This document shows, one piece after another, positions 1-5,900 of a stretch of 23,931 nt of DNA; the first letter of the stretch is position 1, and each line of letters begins with the position of its first letter. Position numbers and translations under genes: made by a program. The notes under the pieces were generated by a model that saw only the letters and a list, made by a program, of their open reading frames with translations, was not told the DNA's origin and searched no databases. This DNA comes from UBA11524 sp964547515 (GTDB lineage: Bacteria > Bacillota > Clostridia > Christensenellales > Aristaeellaceae), in the NCBI GenBank assembly GCA_964547515.1, contig CAZJOA010000022.1:1-23931 (forward strand), written 5' to 3'.

Positions 1-21
1 AACTGGATACATCCGTGACCG

Positions 22-56
22 AGGGGGAGTAGCCAAACGGCGCTCCCTTTTTCGTT
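22..56 (+). terminator. Probable intrinsic terminator of an upstream gene
   Basis: A GC-rich arm at 25-29 pairs with 43-47. A small inner hairpin (32-34 with 39-41) closes on an AAAC loop. A T-rich tract follows (TTTTTCGTTTTT, 48-59). The stem can extend by G-U pairs to position 22. It would end transcription of a gene whose body lies left of the window. Possible last codons of that gene are only guessable (stops at 16-18 and 31-33 in two frames), so no CDS is called. Confidence 0.6.
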
Positions 57-88
57 TTTGCGGTGCACATGCGCAATGTCTGTTTCCC

Positions 89-117
89 TTGCGCTTTCGG
101 GCGAATCGCGGTATAAT
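89..117 (+). promoter_or_regulatory. Sigma-A type promoter for the DUF951-signal peptidase operon
   Basis: The -35 box TTGCGC (89-94) and the -10 box TATAAT (112-117) are separated by 17 bases. The expected start site near 124 leaves a short leader before the Shine-Dalgarno AAGGAGG at 135-141. Confidence 0.75.
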
Positions 118-150
118 GGGTCGAATATGTGATGAAGGAGGCGGAAGCCC

Positions 151-363
151 GTGATCGACACCCGACAGGAGATCCGCATCGGCGACGTGATCCAGACGCG
201 CAAGCCCCATCCGTGCGGGTCGAGCGAGTGGAGCGTGACGCGCACCGGAGCGGACATCAAGATGAAATGCAGCGGCTGCGGACGCATCGTCATGCTGGAC
301 AGGGAGACCTTCCTGAAGCGGCGGAAAAAGGTGCTCGTCCAGGGCCCGGCGGTGACGGAATGA
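151..363 (+). CDS. DUF951 family small zinc-ribbon-like protein
   Basis: This 70-residue protein matches the DUF951 family of Bacillota in length and pattern. It has an N-terminal GDVIQTRKPHPCGS stretch, a central GADIKMKCSGCGRIV and a basic tail. Cys22, Cys40 and Cys43 look like metal-binding or structural cysteines. The biochemical role of the family is unknown to me. The start is GTG at 151, chosen because AAGGAGG lies 9 bases upstream (135-141) and the family motif begins within ten residues. The stop overlaps the start of the signal peptidase gene, so the two are probably translationally coupled in one operon under the promoter at 89-117. In other Firmicutes this family often sits near chromosome-partitioning or mechanosensitive-channel genes; that context is not seen here. 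Confidence 0.88.
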   Translation: MIDTRQEIRIGDVIQTRKPHPCGSSEWSVTRTGADIKMKCSGCGRIVMLDRETFLKRRKKVLVQGPAVTE

Positions 364-893
364 TGGGCGCGGTGGATTGGCTCATCGAGCTGTTCGTCAG
401 CCTGATGCTGGCGCTTTTCCTGCGGCTGGCGGTGGTCAATCTGGCGCGCATCCGCGGGAGCAGCATGCTGCCCACCCTCCGCAATGGCGAATGGGCGCTG
501 GTGTGGCGGCTGGGGTATCGCTTCCACCCGCCGAAACGGCAGGACGTGGTCATCTGCCATTACCCCGGGCGGCGGATGAAGCACTGCAAGCGCATCCCCC
601 AGGCCTTTGTCAAGCGGGTGATCGGCCTGCCGGGCGATACCATCGAATTCGCCGAAGGGCGGGTGCATGTCAGCGGCGTGCCGCTGGACGAACCCTACCT
701 CGACCCGGAGAATTGCCGCTTTCTGCGGGATCGTCCGGCGTTCACCCTCGGCGCGGACGAATACTTCGTCATGGGCGATAACCGCGACCATTCCAACGAC
801 AGCCGCAGCGTCGGCTGCATCCGCCGACGTGCCATCCGCGGACGGGTCGTGTGTACCCTCTGGCCGGTGGTGCGTGTCCGCCGCGTGCGGTGA
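360..893 (+). CDS. lepB: Signal peptidase I (SipS/LepB type)
   Basis: This membrane-bound serine protease would remove signal peptides from exported proteins on the outer face of the membrane. The 177-residue product has one N-terminal membrane anchor (about residues 5-29). The catalytic serine motif follows directly (GSSMLPTL, Ser35). The general-base lysine is in KRVIGLPGD (Lys85), and box E is GDNRDHSNDSRSVG near residue 140. The length fits the short Gram-positive type with a single anchor. The frame stays open upstream to 129, but that part overlaps the DUF951 gene in another frame. ATG 360 overlaps the DUF951 stop (ATGA), and ATG 363 directly follows it; either fits translational coupling, and there is only a weak GGTGA-like Shine-Dalgarno. 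Two cysteines (66 and 76) flank a basic segment before the lysine motif. Likely clients in this window are the secreted proteins at 1009 and 4378. Confidence 0.92.
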   Translation: MMGAVDWLIELFVSLMLALFLRLAVVNLARIRGSSMLPTLRNGEWALVWRLGYRFHPPKRQDVVICHYPGRRMKHCKRIPQAFVKRVIGLPGDTIEFAEGRVHVSGVPLDEPYLDPENCRFLRDRPAFTLGADEYFVMGDNRDHSNDSRSVGCIRRRAIRGRVVCTLWPVVRVRRVR

Positions 894-930
894 AGCCGCC
901 GCACCGCGCGCAGATTGTTACAAAGGTTTC

Positions 931-959
931 TTGCGTATGTGCGAGAAGTATGCTATAAT
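931..959 (+). promoter_or_regulatory. Extended -10 promoter for the secreted protein gene at 1009
   Basis: TTGCGT (931-936) and TATAAT (954-959) are 17 bases apart. A TGC immediately before the -10 (951-953) makes it an extended -10 promoter. The predicted start near 966 gives a leader of about 43 bases. Confidence 0.75.
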
Positions 960-1008
960 CATGCTGAAAGAATCTGTTAGCATCACGAAATGAAGGTTGG
1001 TGACCCCC

Positions 1009-2589
1009 ATGCGGAAGATCCTCATTGCCCTGCTGTTCGCCCTGTGTCTGCTGCTGCCCGCCGCCGCGCTGGCGGATGCCTTCACCTTTGCCGATCTGGG
1101 CGCGACCTGCGAGATCTCATCGGCGAAGTATACCATCATCACGCCGGACAATGTGGCGTCGCAGACGGACTGGCTGACGGCGAAGGGCAAGACGGCGGAC
1201 GAGGTGCTGGCGGACTTCACGGCACGCGGCGTGCGCCTTCAGGCCTGGACGGCGGACGGCGATGCCTGCTTGGAGATCTCTGCCGTGCAGGATGCGTATG
1301 CGTCCCAGTATTATGATGTCAACCAGATCACCACGGACGAGCGCAAGGACTACCGCGTCAGCCATTCGTCCGACAAAACGGGGGAATGGCGTGCCATGGG
1401 GTATGACTATTCGTCCGCGAAGTGGAACAACTATGCCAAGGGCGGACGCTTCCTCCAGCTGGAGTACACCCGCACCTACAACGGGCAGTCCTACCGGGGC
1501 TATCAGCGCAAGACCGTGCGCAATGGCTGGCATATCCAGCTGGACTATCAGGTGTACGGCCGTTCGCCGAAGACCAGCGACAATTCGGCGCTGGAAACGG
1601 TGATGAAGACCTGGAGCTTCTATGAGGTCACGAAGCGTCCCGCGGGCGGCATCACCGTCGCGGGCAATCCCGCCGCCGGGGCTGCGGCCACCGCCGTCAC
1701 CAAGGTCATTTTCACGTCCACCCCGCCCCAGGAGACCAATACGGGCAAGTTCACCCTGAGCGGCACGGGCACGAGCGGATTGCACCTCATCACCGTGCTG
1801 ATGCGCATGTCCTCGTCCGAGGTCACCCGGTTCGAGGGTGATATTACCAGCAAGGGCAAGTTCACCATCGATGTCCAGCTGCCCCAGGAGGGCTACTGGC
1901 AGATGACCTATCTGGTCATGAATGGCGAGGAGGTCGTCGAGGAGGGGCATTTCGAGCCCATCACCTACGACAAGGACATGCTGACTGTCGCGCTCAATGC
2001 CGAGCTGCCCGCCACCATGGCGCTCACCGGCGATAAGCTGGTCATCTCCGGCACGACGCTGCCCAAGACCACCGTGCAGTGCATCGTCGATGGACGCAAC
2101 TACAACAAAAGCATCACCACCAACAATTCCGGCGGATTCTCCTTCAGCATCGATACCGGTGAGGAGGGCAAATACCACATCACCCTTGCGTTCTCGCAGA
2201 AGGGCTATTCCACCCGCCGTTTCACCTGTGAAGCCACCCGTTCCTATACCGACGAGGAGCGCCGCGCGAAGATCCGCGACGAGGCCATCAAGCCCAGCTA
2301 CGCCACGCTGACGGACAAGATCGCCAGCTATATGGGTCGATACATGGTCTACACGGTGAACATCCAGAGCATCACGCCGACCACCACGGGCTATCTGACC
2401 TTCGCCGGCATGACCAAAACGAAGGACGGCGTGTACAAGAACATGGTCGTCATCCGTTCCGACGCGCTTCCGGCGTATCAGGCGGACGGCTCCGCCCGCG
2501 TGTACCTCAAGTGCATCGGCACATATGATGTGGTGGGCGATGGCGGGAGCGGGACGTATCCCTATTTCGACCTGGAGTGGGTCGACTGA
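1009..2589 (+). CDS. Secreted protein of unknown function with two beta-sandwich-like regions
   Basis: I do not recognise this 526-residue protein. It begins with a clear Sec signal peptide: MRK, then a hydrophobic run, then a predicted signal peptidase I cut after ALA near residue 22. An N-terminal region (about 23-205) rich in Tyr and charged residues is followed by an Ala/Gly/Pro-rich linker. Two successive stretches of alternating beta-strand character follow (about 220-315 and 325-410) that read like Ig-like or filamin-like sandwiches. The C-terminal region (about 415-526) starts with a charged helix and looks like a small beta domain. No catalytic motif, anchor or LPXTG signal is seen, so it is probably released or held non-covalently. 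The frame is open from TTG 997, but the signal peptide starts cleanly at ATG 1009. The Shine-Dalgarno is weak (AAGG 993-996, 12 bases away). It is monocistronic, with its own promoter and terminator. Confidence 0.8.
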   Translation: MRKILIALLFALCLLLPAAALADAFTFADLGATCEISSAKYTIITPDNVASQTDWLTAKGKTADEVLADFTARGVRLQAWTADGDACLEISAVQDAYASQYYDVNQITTDERKDYRVSHSSDKTGEWRAMGYDYSSAKWNNYAKGGRFLQLEYTRTYNGQSYRGYQRKTVRNGWHIQLDYQVYGRSPKTSDNSALETVMKTWSFYEVTKRPAGGITVAGNPAAGAAATAVTKVIFTSTPPQETNTGKFTLSGTGTSGLHLITVLMRMSSSEVTRFEGDITSKGKFTIDVQLPQEGYWQMTYLVMNGEEVVEEGHFEPITYDKDMLTVALNAELPATMALTGDKLVISGTTLPKTTVQCIVDGRNYNKSITTNNSGGFSFSIDTGEEGKYHITLAFSQKGYSTRRFTCEATRSYTDEERRAKIRDEAIKPSYATLTDKIASYMGRYMVYTVNIQSITPTTTGYLTFAGMTKTKDGVYKNMVVIRSDALPAYQADGSARVYLKCIGTYDVVGDGGSGTYPYFDLEWVD

Positions 2590-2599
2590 CCGAAAACCT

Positions 2600-2632
2600 G
2601 CGGCGCTTTCCGGAGAGGGGAGCGCCGCTTTT
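2600..2632 (+). terminator. Intrinsic terminator after the secreted protein gene
   Basis: A perfect 8-bp stem (2600-2607 with 2621-2628, GCGGCGCT/AGCGCCGC) and a 13-base loop are followed by TTTTGT. It lies 11 bases after the stop codon. Confidence 0.85.
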
Positions 2633-2652
2633 GTATTTCCGGCGTATGGGTA

Positions 2653-2681
2653 TTGCAATTTGGCGCAAAAGCGAATACAAT
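2653..2681 (+). promoter_or_regulatory. Promoter for the folT leader
   Basis: TTGCAA (2653-2658) and TACAAT (2676-2681) are 17 bases apart. The predicted start near 2688 places the THF aptamer at the very 5' end of the transcript, as expected for a riboswitch-controlled mRNA. Confidence 0.7.
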
Positions 2682-2697
2682 GGGTGTGATTCGGATC

Positions 2698-2823
2698 AGG
2701 CAGAGTAGCTTCTGGCGCGTCAAGGACTTGTGAACGGGGAGTTGTCACAAGACGAAGGGGGAGCTTCGTCCCGAAGAGAGGGGCGACCGTCCTCCGCGAT
2801 GCCAGCGGCGCATCCCGCTGCTT
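2698..2823 (+). promoter_or_regulatory. Tetrahydrofolate (THF) riboswitch aptamer
   Basis: The leader carries the conserved THF-riboswitch blocks in order: AGAGTAG (2702-2708), GCGCGTCAAG (2715-2724), a hairpin CTTGTG/CACAAG (2727-2732 with 2746-2751) whose loop contains GAACGGGGAGTTGT, then GACGAAG (2751-2757), and near the 3' end GCATCCCGCTGC (2810-2821). P1 forms from 2699-2703 with 2818-2822. P2 forms from CTGGC (2712-2716) with GCCAG (2801-2805). The segment 2755-2795 is longer than in the compact aptamers I know and contains an extra hairpin. Known family members sense reduced folates and turn off folate transport or synthesis genes; the next gene is folT, which matches. Confidence 0.85.
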
Positions 2824-2832
2824 TTGTGCAAG

Positions 2833-2872
2833 CTGCCTCCTGCGAGTCGTACTTTTCCGACCCGAAAGGGGG
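2833..2872 (+). promoter_or_regulatory. Putative expression platform sequestering the folT ribosome binding site
   Basis: CCTCCT (2836-2841) can pair with AGGGGG (2867-2872), the Shine-Dalgarno of folT, with one G-U pair. The overlapping CTGCCT (2833-2838) is complementary to AGGCAG (2698-2703), the 5' strand of the aptamer's P1. The two pairings exclude each other, which suggests ligand-dependent translational control. No T-run that would suggest transcription termination follows. The pairing is read from the sequence; the mechanism is inference. Confidence 0.5.
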
Positions 2873-2880
2873 CTTTTGTG

Positions 2881-3420
2881 ATGCAGAAAAAAAGTGCATT
2901 CCCCGTGGAGAACATCACCGTGACGGCGATGCTGGTGGCGTGTCAGGTGGTGCTGGGCAACCTGCTGCAGGTGCCGATGCTGGGCAAGCAGTACAATTTC
3001 GGCTTTCTGCCCATTGCGCTGGCCGGAGCGCTGATGGGACCGATCCCGGCGATGCTGGTGGGCGGACTGGGTGACCTGCTGGGGGCGCAGCTCTTCCCGG
3101 CGGGGGCGTATTTCCCGGGCTTCACGCTGACGAACGTGCTGGTCGGGCTCATCTGCGGGCTGATCCTCAGGGGACGCAAGCCCAGCTGGTGGCGGTGCAT
3201 CGCCGCCGTGACGCTCTCGCTGGCAGGGTGCAATCTGCTGCTCAATTCGCTGTGGCTGAGCCTCCTTGCCTATGTGCCGGGACGGGGCTATTGGGCGTGG
3301 GTGACGGTGCGTGCGCCGAGCTATCTGGTGGAAGTGCCGGTCAATATCGCCCTGTGTTCCCTGATGCTCCATGCGATGAAACGCCTGAAGCTGCCCGCAT
3401 CCATGCATTTGAAGGACTGA
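2881..3420 (+). CDS. folT: ECF transporter S component, folate-specific (FolT)
   Basis: This would be the membrane substrate-binding subunit that captures folate for an energy-coupling-factor transporter. The 179-residue product is very hydrophobic, with about six membrane segments starting in ITVTAMLVACQVVLGNLL. It has the S-component hallmarks of an N-terminal helix with small residues, and FGFLPIALAGALMGPIPAMLVGGLGDLLGA typical of the FolT/YpdP-like group, split here by a glycine-rich turn. Length matches S components (170-200 residues). ATG 2881 has the Shine-Dalgarno AAAGGGGG (2865-2872) 8 bases upstream. The THF riboswitch in its leader supports folate as the substrate. The required EcfA1, EcfA2 and EcfT are encoded elsewhere in this window (19171-21697), so it would be a group II ECF system with a shared energising module. 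nth follows after 24 bases. Confidence 0.88.
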   Translation: MQKKSAFPVENITVTAMLVACQVVLGNLLQVPMLGKQYNFGFLPIALAGALMGPIPAMLVGGLGDLLGAQLFPAGAYFPGFTLTNVLVGLICGLILRGRKPSWWRCIAAVTLSLAGCNLLLNSLWLSLLAYVPGRGYWAWVTVRAPSYLVEVPVNIALCSLMLHAMKRLKLPASMHLKD

Positions 3421-3444
3421 AGAAGGGAACAAGGAGGACTGCCC

Positions 3445-4089
3445 ATGCCCCGTTTTTCCAAGAAGGCCATCCTGATGGAGCTGATCCGGCTCTATCCCGA
3501 CGCAGGCCCGGAGCTGCATTTCAGCAACCCCTACGAAACGCTGGTAGCGGTCATGCTGTCCGCCCAGTGCACGGACAAGATGGTGAACCGGGTGACACCG
3601 GCGGTGTTCGCGCGCTATCCCGATGCGGCGAGCATGGCGGCAGCCACGGTGGAGGAGCTCTACCCGATGGTGAAGCCCTGCGGCTTCAGGTCGAAGGCGA
3701 CGAACATCATCGAGACCTGCAAGCTGCTGATGCTGCGTCACGGCGGTGAAGTCCCCCGCACCATGGAGGAGCTGACCGCCCTGCCCGGCGTTGGCCGCAA
3801 GACCGCCAATGTGGTCATGTCCAACGCATTCGGTGTGCCTGCCATCGCGGTGGACACCCATGTGTTCCGCGTGAGCAACCGCCTGGGTCTGGCGGACGCG
3901 GAGGACGTCCTCAAAACGGAATTGCAGCTGCAAAAGGCCATCCCCAAGAAGGACTGGCTGGACATGCACCACCGCATCATCTTCCATGGGCGGCGGGTCT
4001 GCAAGGCGCAGCGCCCCCTGTGCAGCGAATGCACCCTGCGCGACCTGTGCAAGGCGGAGCGCGAACGGCAGAAGGCGGCGAAGCAATGA
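3445..4089 (+). CDS. nth: Endonuclease III (DNA glycosylase/AP lyase)
   Basis: This base-excision-repair enzyme removes oxidised pyrimidines and cleaves the abasic site. The 214-residue product is full length. It contains the helix-hairpin-helix LPGVGRKTANVV (about residues 112-123), which carries the catalytic lysine, and VDTHVFRV with the catalytic aspartate about 18 residues later. The C-terminal [4Fe-4S] ligands have the classic spacing C-x6-C-x2-C-x5-C (from CKAQRPLC to LRDLC). ATG 3445 has AAGGAGG (3431-3437) 7 bases upstream. It lies 24 bases behind folT and is probably cotranscribed, so it may also fall under the THF riboswitch if control is transcriptional. If control is translational, nth would be independent. 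Confidence 0.95.
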   Translation: MPRFSKKAILMELIRLYPDAGPELHFSNPYETLVAVMLSAQCTDKMVNRVTPAVFARYPDAASMAAATVEELYPMVKPCGFRSKATNIIETCKLLMLRHGGEVPRTMEELTALPGVGRKTANVVMSNAFGVPAIAVDTHVFRVSNRLGLADAEDVLKTELQLQKAIPKKDWLDMHHRIIFHGRRVCKAQRPLCSECTLRDLCKAERERQKAAKQ

Positions 4090-4238
4090 GGCGCATCGGC
4101 GGATTTGCCGGTTCGCCCTATACCGGACGTGTCCTTGGCTTGGAGCGCCATGTCTATGGGCAGAAAATGCAGGATCTGCTGCTGACTGTCCCCGATGTGC
4201 GCCTGAAATTGGGGGAATTTGTCGGCTCTGGCGGATGA
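4086..4238 (+). CDS. Doubtful 50-residue ORF coupled to nth
   Basis: ATG 4086 overlaps the nth stop (ATGA) and opens a 50-codon frame ending at 4238. The product is basic at the N-terminus (MRRIGGFAGSPYTGRV), then LERHVYGQKMQDLLL; it has no membrane segment or motif that I recognise. The overlap is the only positive sign. It has no Shine-Dalgarno of its own beyond coupling, and nearby frames are also open in this GC-rich DNA. It could be a small coupled protein, a degraded gene remnant, or chance. From 4239 to 4324 I see no gene and no clear terminator. Confidence 0.25.
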   Translation: MRRIGGFAGSPYTGRVLGLERHVYGQKMQDLLLTVPDVRLKLGEFVGSGG

Positions 4239-4324
4239 ATCAGCCTGATCGGCCGGTGGAAGTCTGGAAATCCTGCAAAATCGAGCAAATCACGACAGTT
4301 TTTCATTGCCAAGCCTTTGCCACA

Positions 4325-4353
4325 TTGACAGCAATTACATTTGGTGGTATAAT
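4325..4353 (+). promoter_or_regulatory. Perfect-consensus promoter for the modular hydrolase gene
   Basis: TTGACA (4325-4330) and TATAAT (4348-4353) are both exact consensus with a 17-base spacer. A TGG precedes the -10 (4345-4347), making it an extended -10. The predicted start near 4360 directly abuts the Shine-Dalgarno AAGGAGGTG (4361-4369), so the leader is only about 18 bases. This predicts strong, largely constitutive transcription. Confidence 0.85.
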
Positions 4354-4377
4354 CGGGCACAAGGAGGTGCGTTCCCC

Positions 4378-5798
4378 ATGAGGAAATACCTGGTTTTTCT
4401 GATTTGTCTGATACTTGTTTTCATCGGCATGTCCAGCGCGATCGCGGAGATCTCCATCCCGACGGTCTACTGTGATGGCAAGGAGGTCTCCACGCGGGAG
4501 ATCGTTGAATATGACATTGCGGAGGGTTCGCTGGTCATCAAGTGGGACAAGCAGACCGACGCGAAGAAGTACTACTACAAGTGCATTGGCCTGAATGAAG
4601 TACCGGACTTCGATGACACCAATCAGACCAGCCGTGGCACTGTGCTCTACGAGAAGAACGTCACGAGCAGTCTCAGCAGCACATCCAGCCGCAAGTTCAC
4701 CGTGTCCACCACGAACATGAAGAAGTATGACTACCTCAAAATTGCCGTGGCCGTGTACGATGCCGACGGCAATCAGCGGTGGTGCAACTTCGGCGTGAAG
4801 CTGACGAATTCCGACCTGATCGTCAAAGCGCCCGATCTGTATTGCGACGGCGAGGCGGTGGACCACATGGAAATCGTGGACTACGATCTGGCGGGCGGTA
4901 CGCTGACCATCAAGTGGACGCCCCAGTCCGCCGCCGCTTCGTACAACTACAAGTGCGTCGGCCTGAACGAAAAGCCCGATTTCTATGATGATTATCAGGG
5001 CAACCGGGGCACTGTGCTTGCCGATGGTACGGTCACGTCCAACACGACAAGCAAGTGCAAGTTCACCCTGACCACCAGCGAGATGAAGGGCTATGACTAC
5101 CTCAAGGTGGCGATTGCGGCCTACGACAGCAATGGCAAAGCCTACTGGAGGGACATCGGTGTCCGGCTGGTGCAGACGAGCGGGAGCACTCTGTCCCTCA
5201 GCAAGAGCAGCCTGTCCATGGCCTACGACGGGGGCAGCGGCTCTGTGACGGTCAGCGGCGCGAGCAGCTACACCGTGTCCTATCCCACGCAGGACGAGAC
5301 TGCCCCCGGCAAGAAGTGGCTGACGGTCAGCAAGAGCGGCGACACCATCGATATTTCTGCGCGCGAAAACTACAGCGCGTCTGCCCGCAGCGAGACCATC
5401 ACGGTGAGGAGCAGCGACGGACAGACCGCTTCCATCGTGGTGACGCAGAAGGCAGGCTATGCCGCGCCCACGGCGACCATCAAGATCGATAAGACCTACA
5501 GCAGCGGTGACACCTATGGCCCTCTGGCCAATGGCGGTAACGACACTCTCTACCTGACCGTCGCGGTGAAGAACGCCCAGCGCATCTATGTCGGCACAAA
5601 CAACACCACCCTCGGCCACAAAGAGGTCGAACTGGACTACAGCAGCACGGTCACCGACCATGACTGCTGGTTCGAGATTCCTGCAGGCCTCACCCCCGGC
5701 ATCTATCCCTTCACCATCTATGTGTCCAACTCCAACGTCAAGGACGACCAGTGGGCGCAGGCCATCACGCCGCTCACGCTGAATGTGCAGGTGGTGGG
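4378..5798 (+). CDS. Secreted modular protein, N-terminal part (Fn3-like repeats and BACON domain), cut by the assembly gap
   Basis: About 473 codons are visible before the gap. Residues 1-23 form a Sec signal peptide (MRKYLVFL..., cut after AIA). Two copies of a module of about 110 residues start at Tyr31 and Tyr155; both begin YCDG, contain EIVxYDxAxGxLxIKW and CxGLNExPDF, and end in a conserved YDYLK(I/V)A(V/I)A strand, giving a fibronectin-III-like look. Residues about 271-356 resemble a BACON domain (TLSLSKSSLSMAYDGG... WLTVSKSGDTIDISA... ITVRSSDGQ... IVVTQ), a carbohydrate- or mucin-binding type fold. A further beta-rich module (about 361-474) runs into the gap. ATG 4378 has AAGGAGGTG 8 bases upstream. 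The frame continuing after the N run in this phase is spurious. The C-terminal half is most likely the segment at 5901-8318, which carries a third copy of the module. Confidence 0.85.
4468..5169 (+). repeat. Two tandem ~110-residue Fn3-like protein modules
   Basis: Copies run at 4468-4803 and 4840-5169, with a period of 124 codons. Shared landmarks are YCDG, EIV-YD, IKW, GLNE-PDF, RGTVL and YDYLK. The repetition is at protein level and partly at DNA level. A third copy lies at 7707-8015. Confidence 0.8.
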
Positions 5799-5898
5799 NN
5801 NNNNNNNNNNNNNNNNNNNNNNNNNNNNNNNNNNNNNNNNNNNNNNNNNNNNNNNNNNNNNNNNNNNNNNNNNNNNNNNNNNNNNNNNNNNNNNNNNN
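5799..5898. other. Assembly gap (100 N)
   Basis: Exactly 100 unknown bases, the usual placeholder for a gap of unknown length. The coding frame before it (phase of 4378) and after it (phase of 5901) differ, which carries no information because the true length is unknown. Repeated Fn3-like modules in this gene are a plausible cause of the assembly break. Confidence 0.97.
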
Positions 5899-5900
5899 TT

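Noticed and set aside
129..359. Longer N-terminus for signal peptidase I from ATG 129
   Set aside because: The extra residues are the DUF951 gene read in another frame, and the family protein begins just before the membrane anchor at 360.
1117..4086. A 989-codon open frame on the minus strand
   Set aside because: It lies opposite three well-supported plus-strand genes (secreted protein, folT, nth) and their terminator and riboswitch. Its His/Arg/Gly-rich translation is typical antisense of GC-rich coding DNA.
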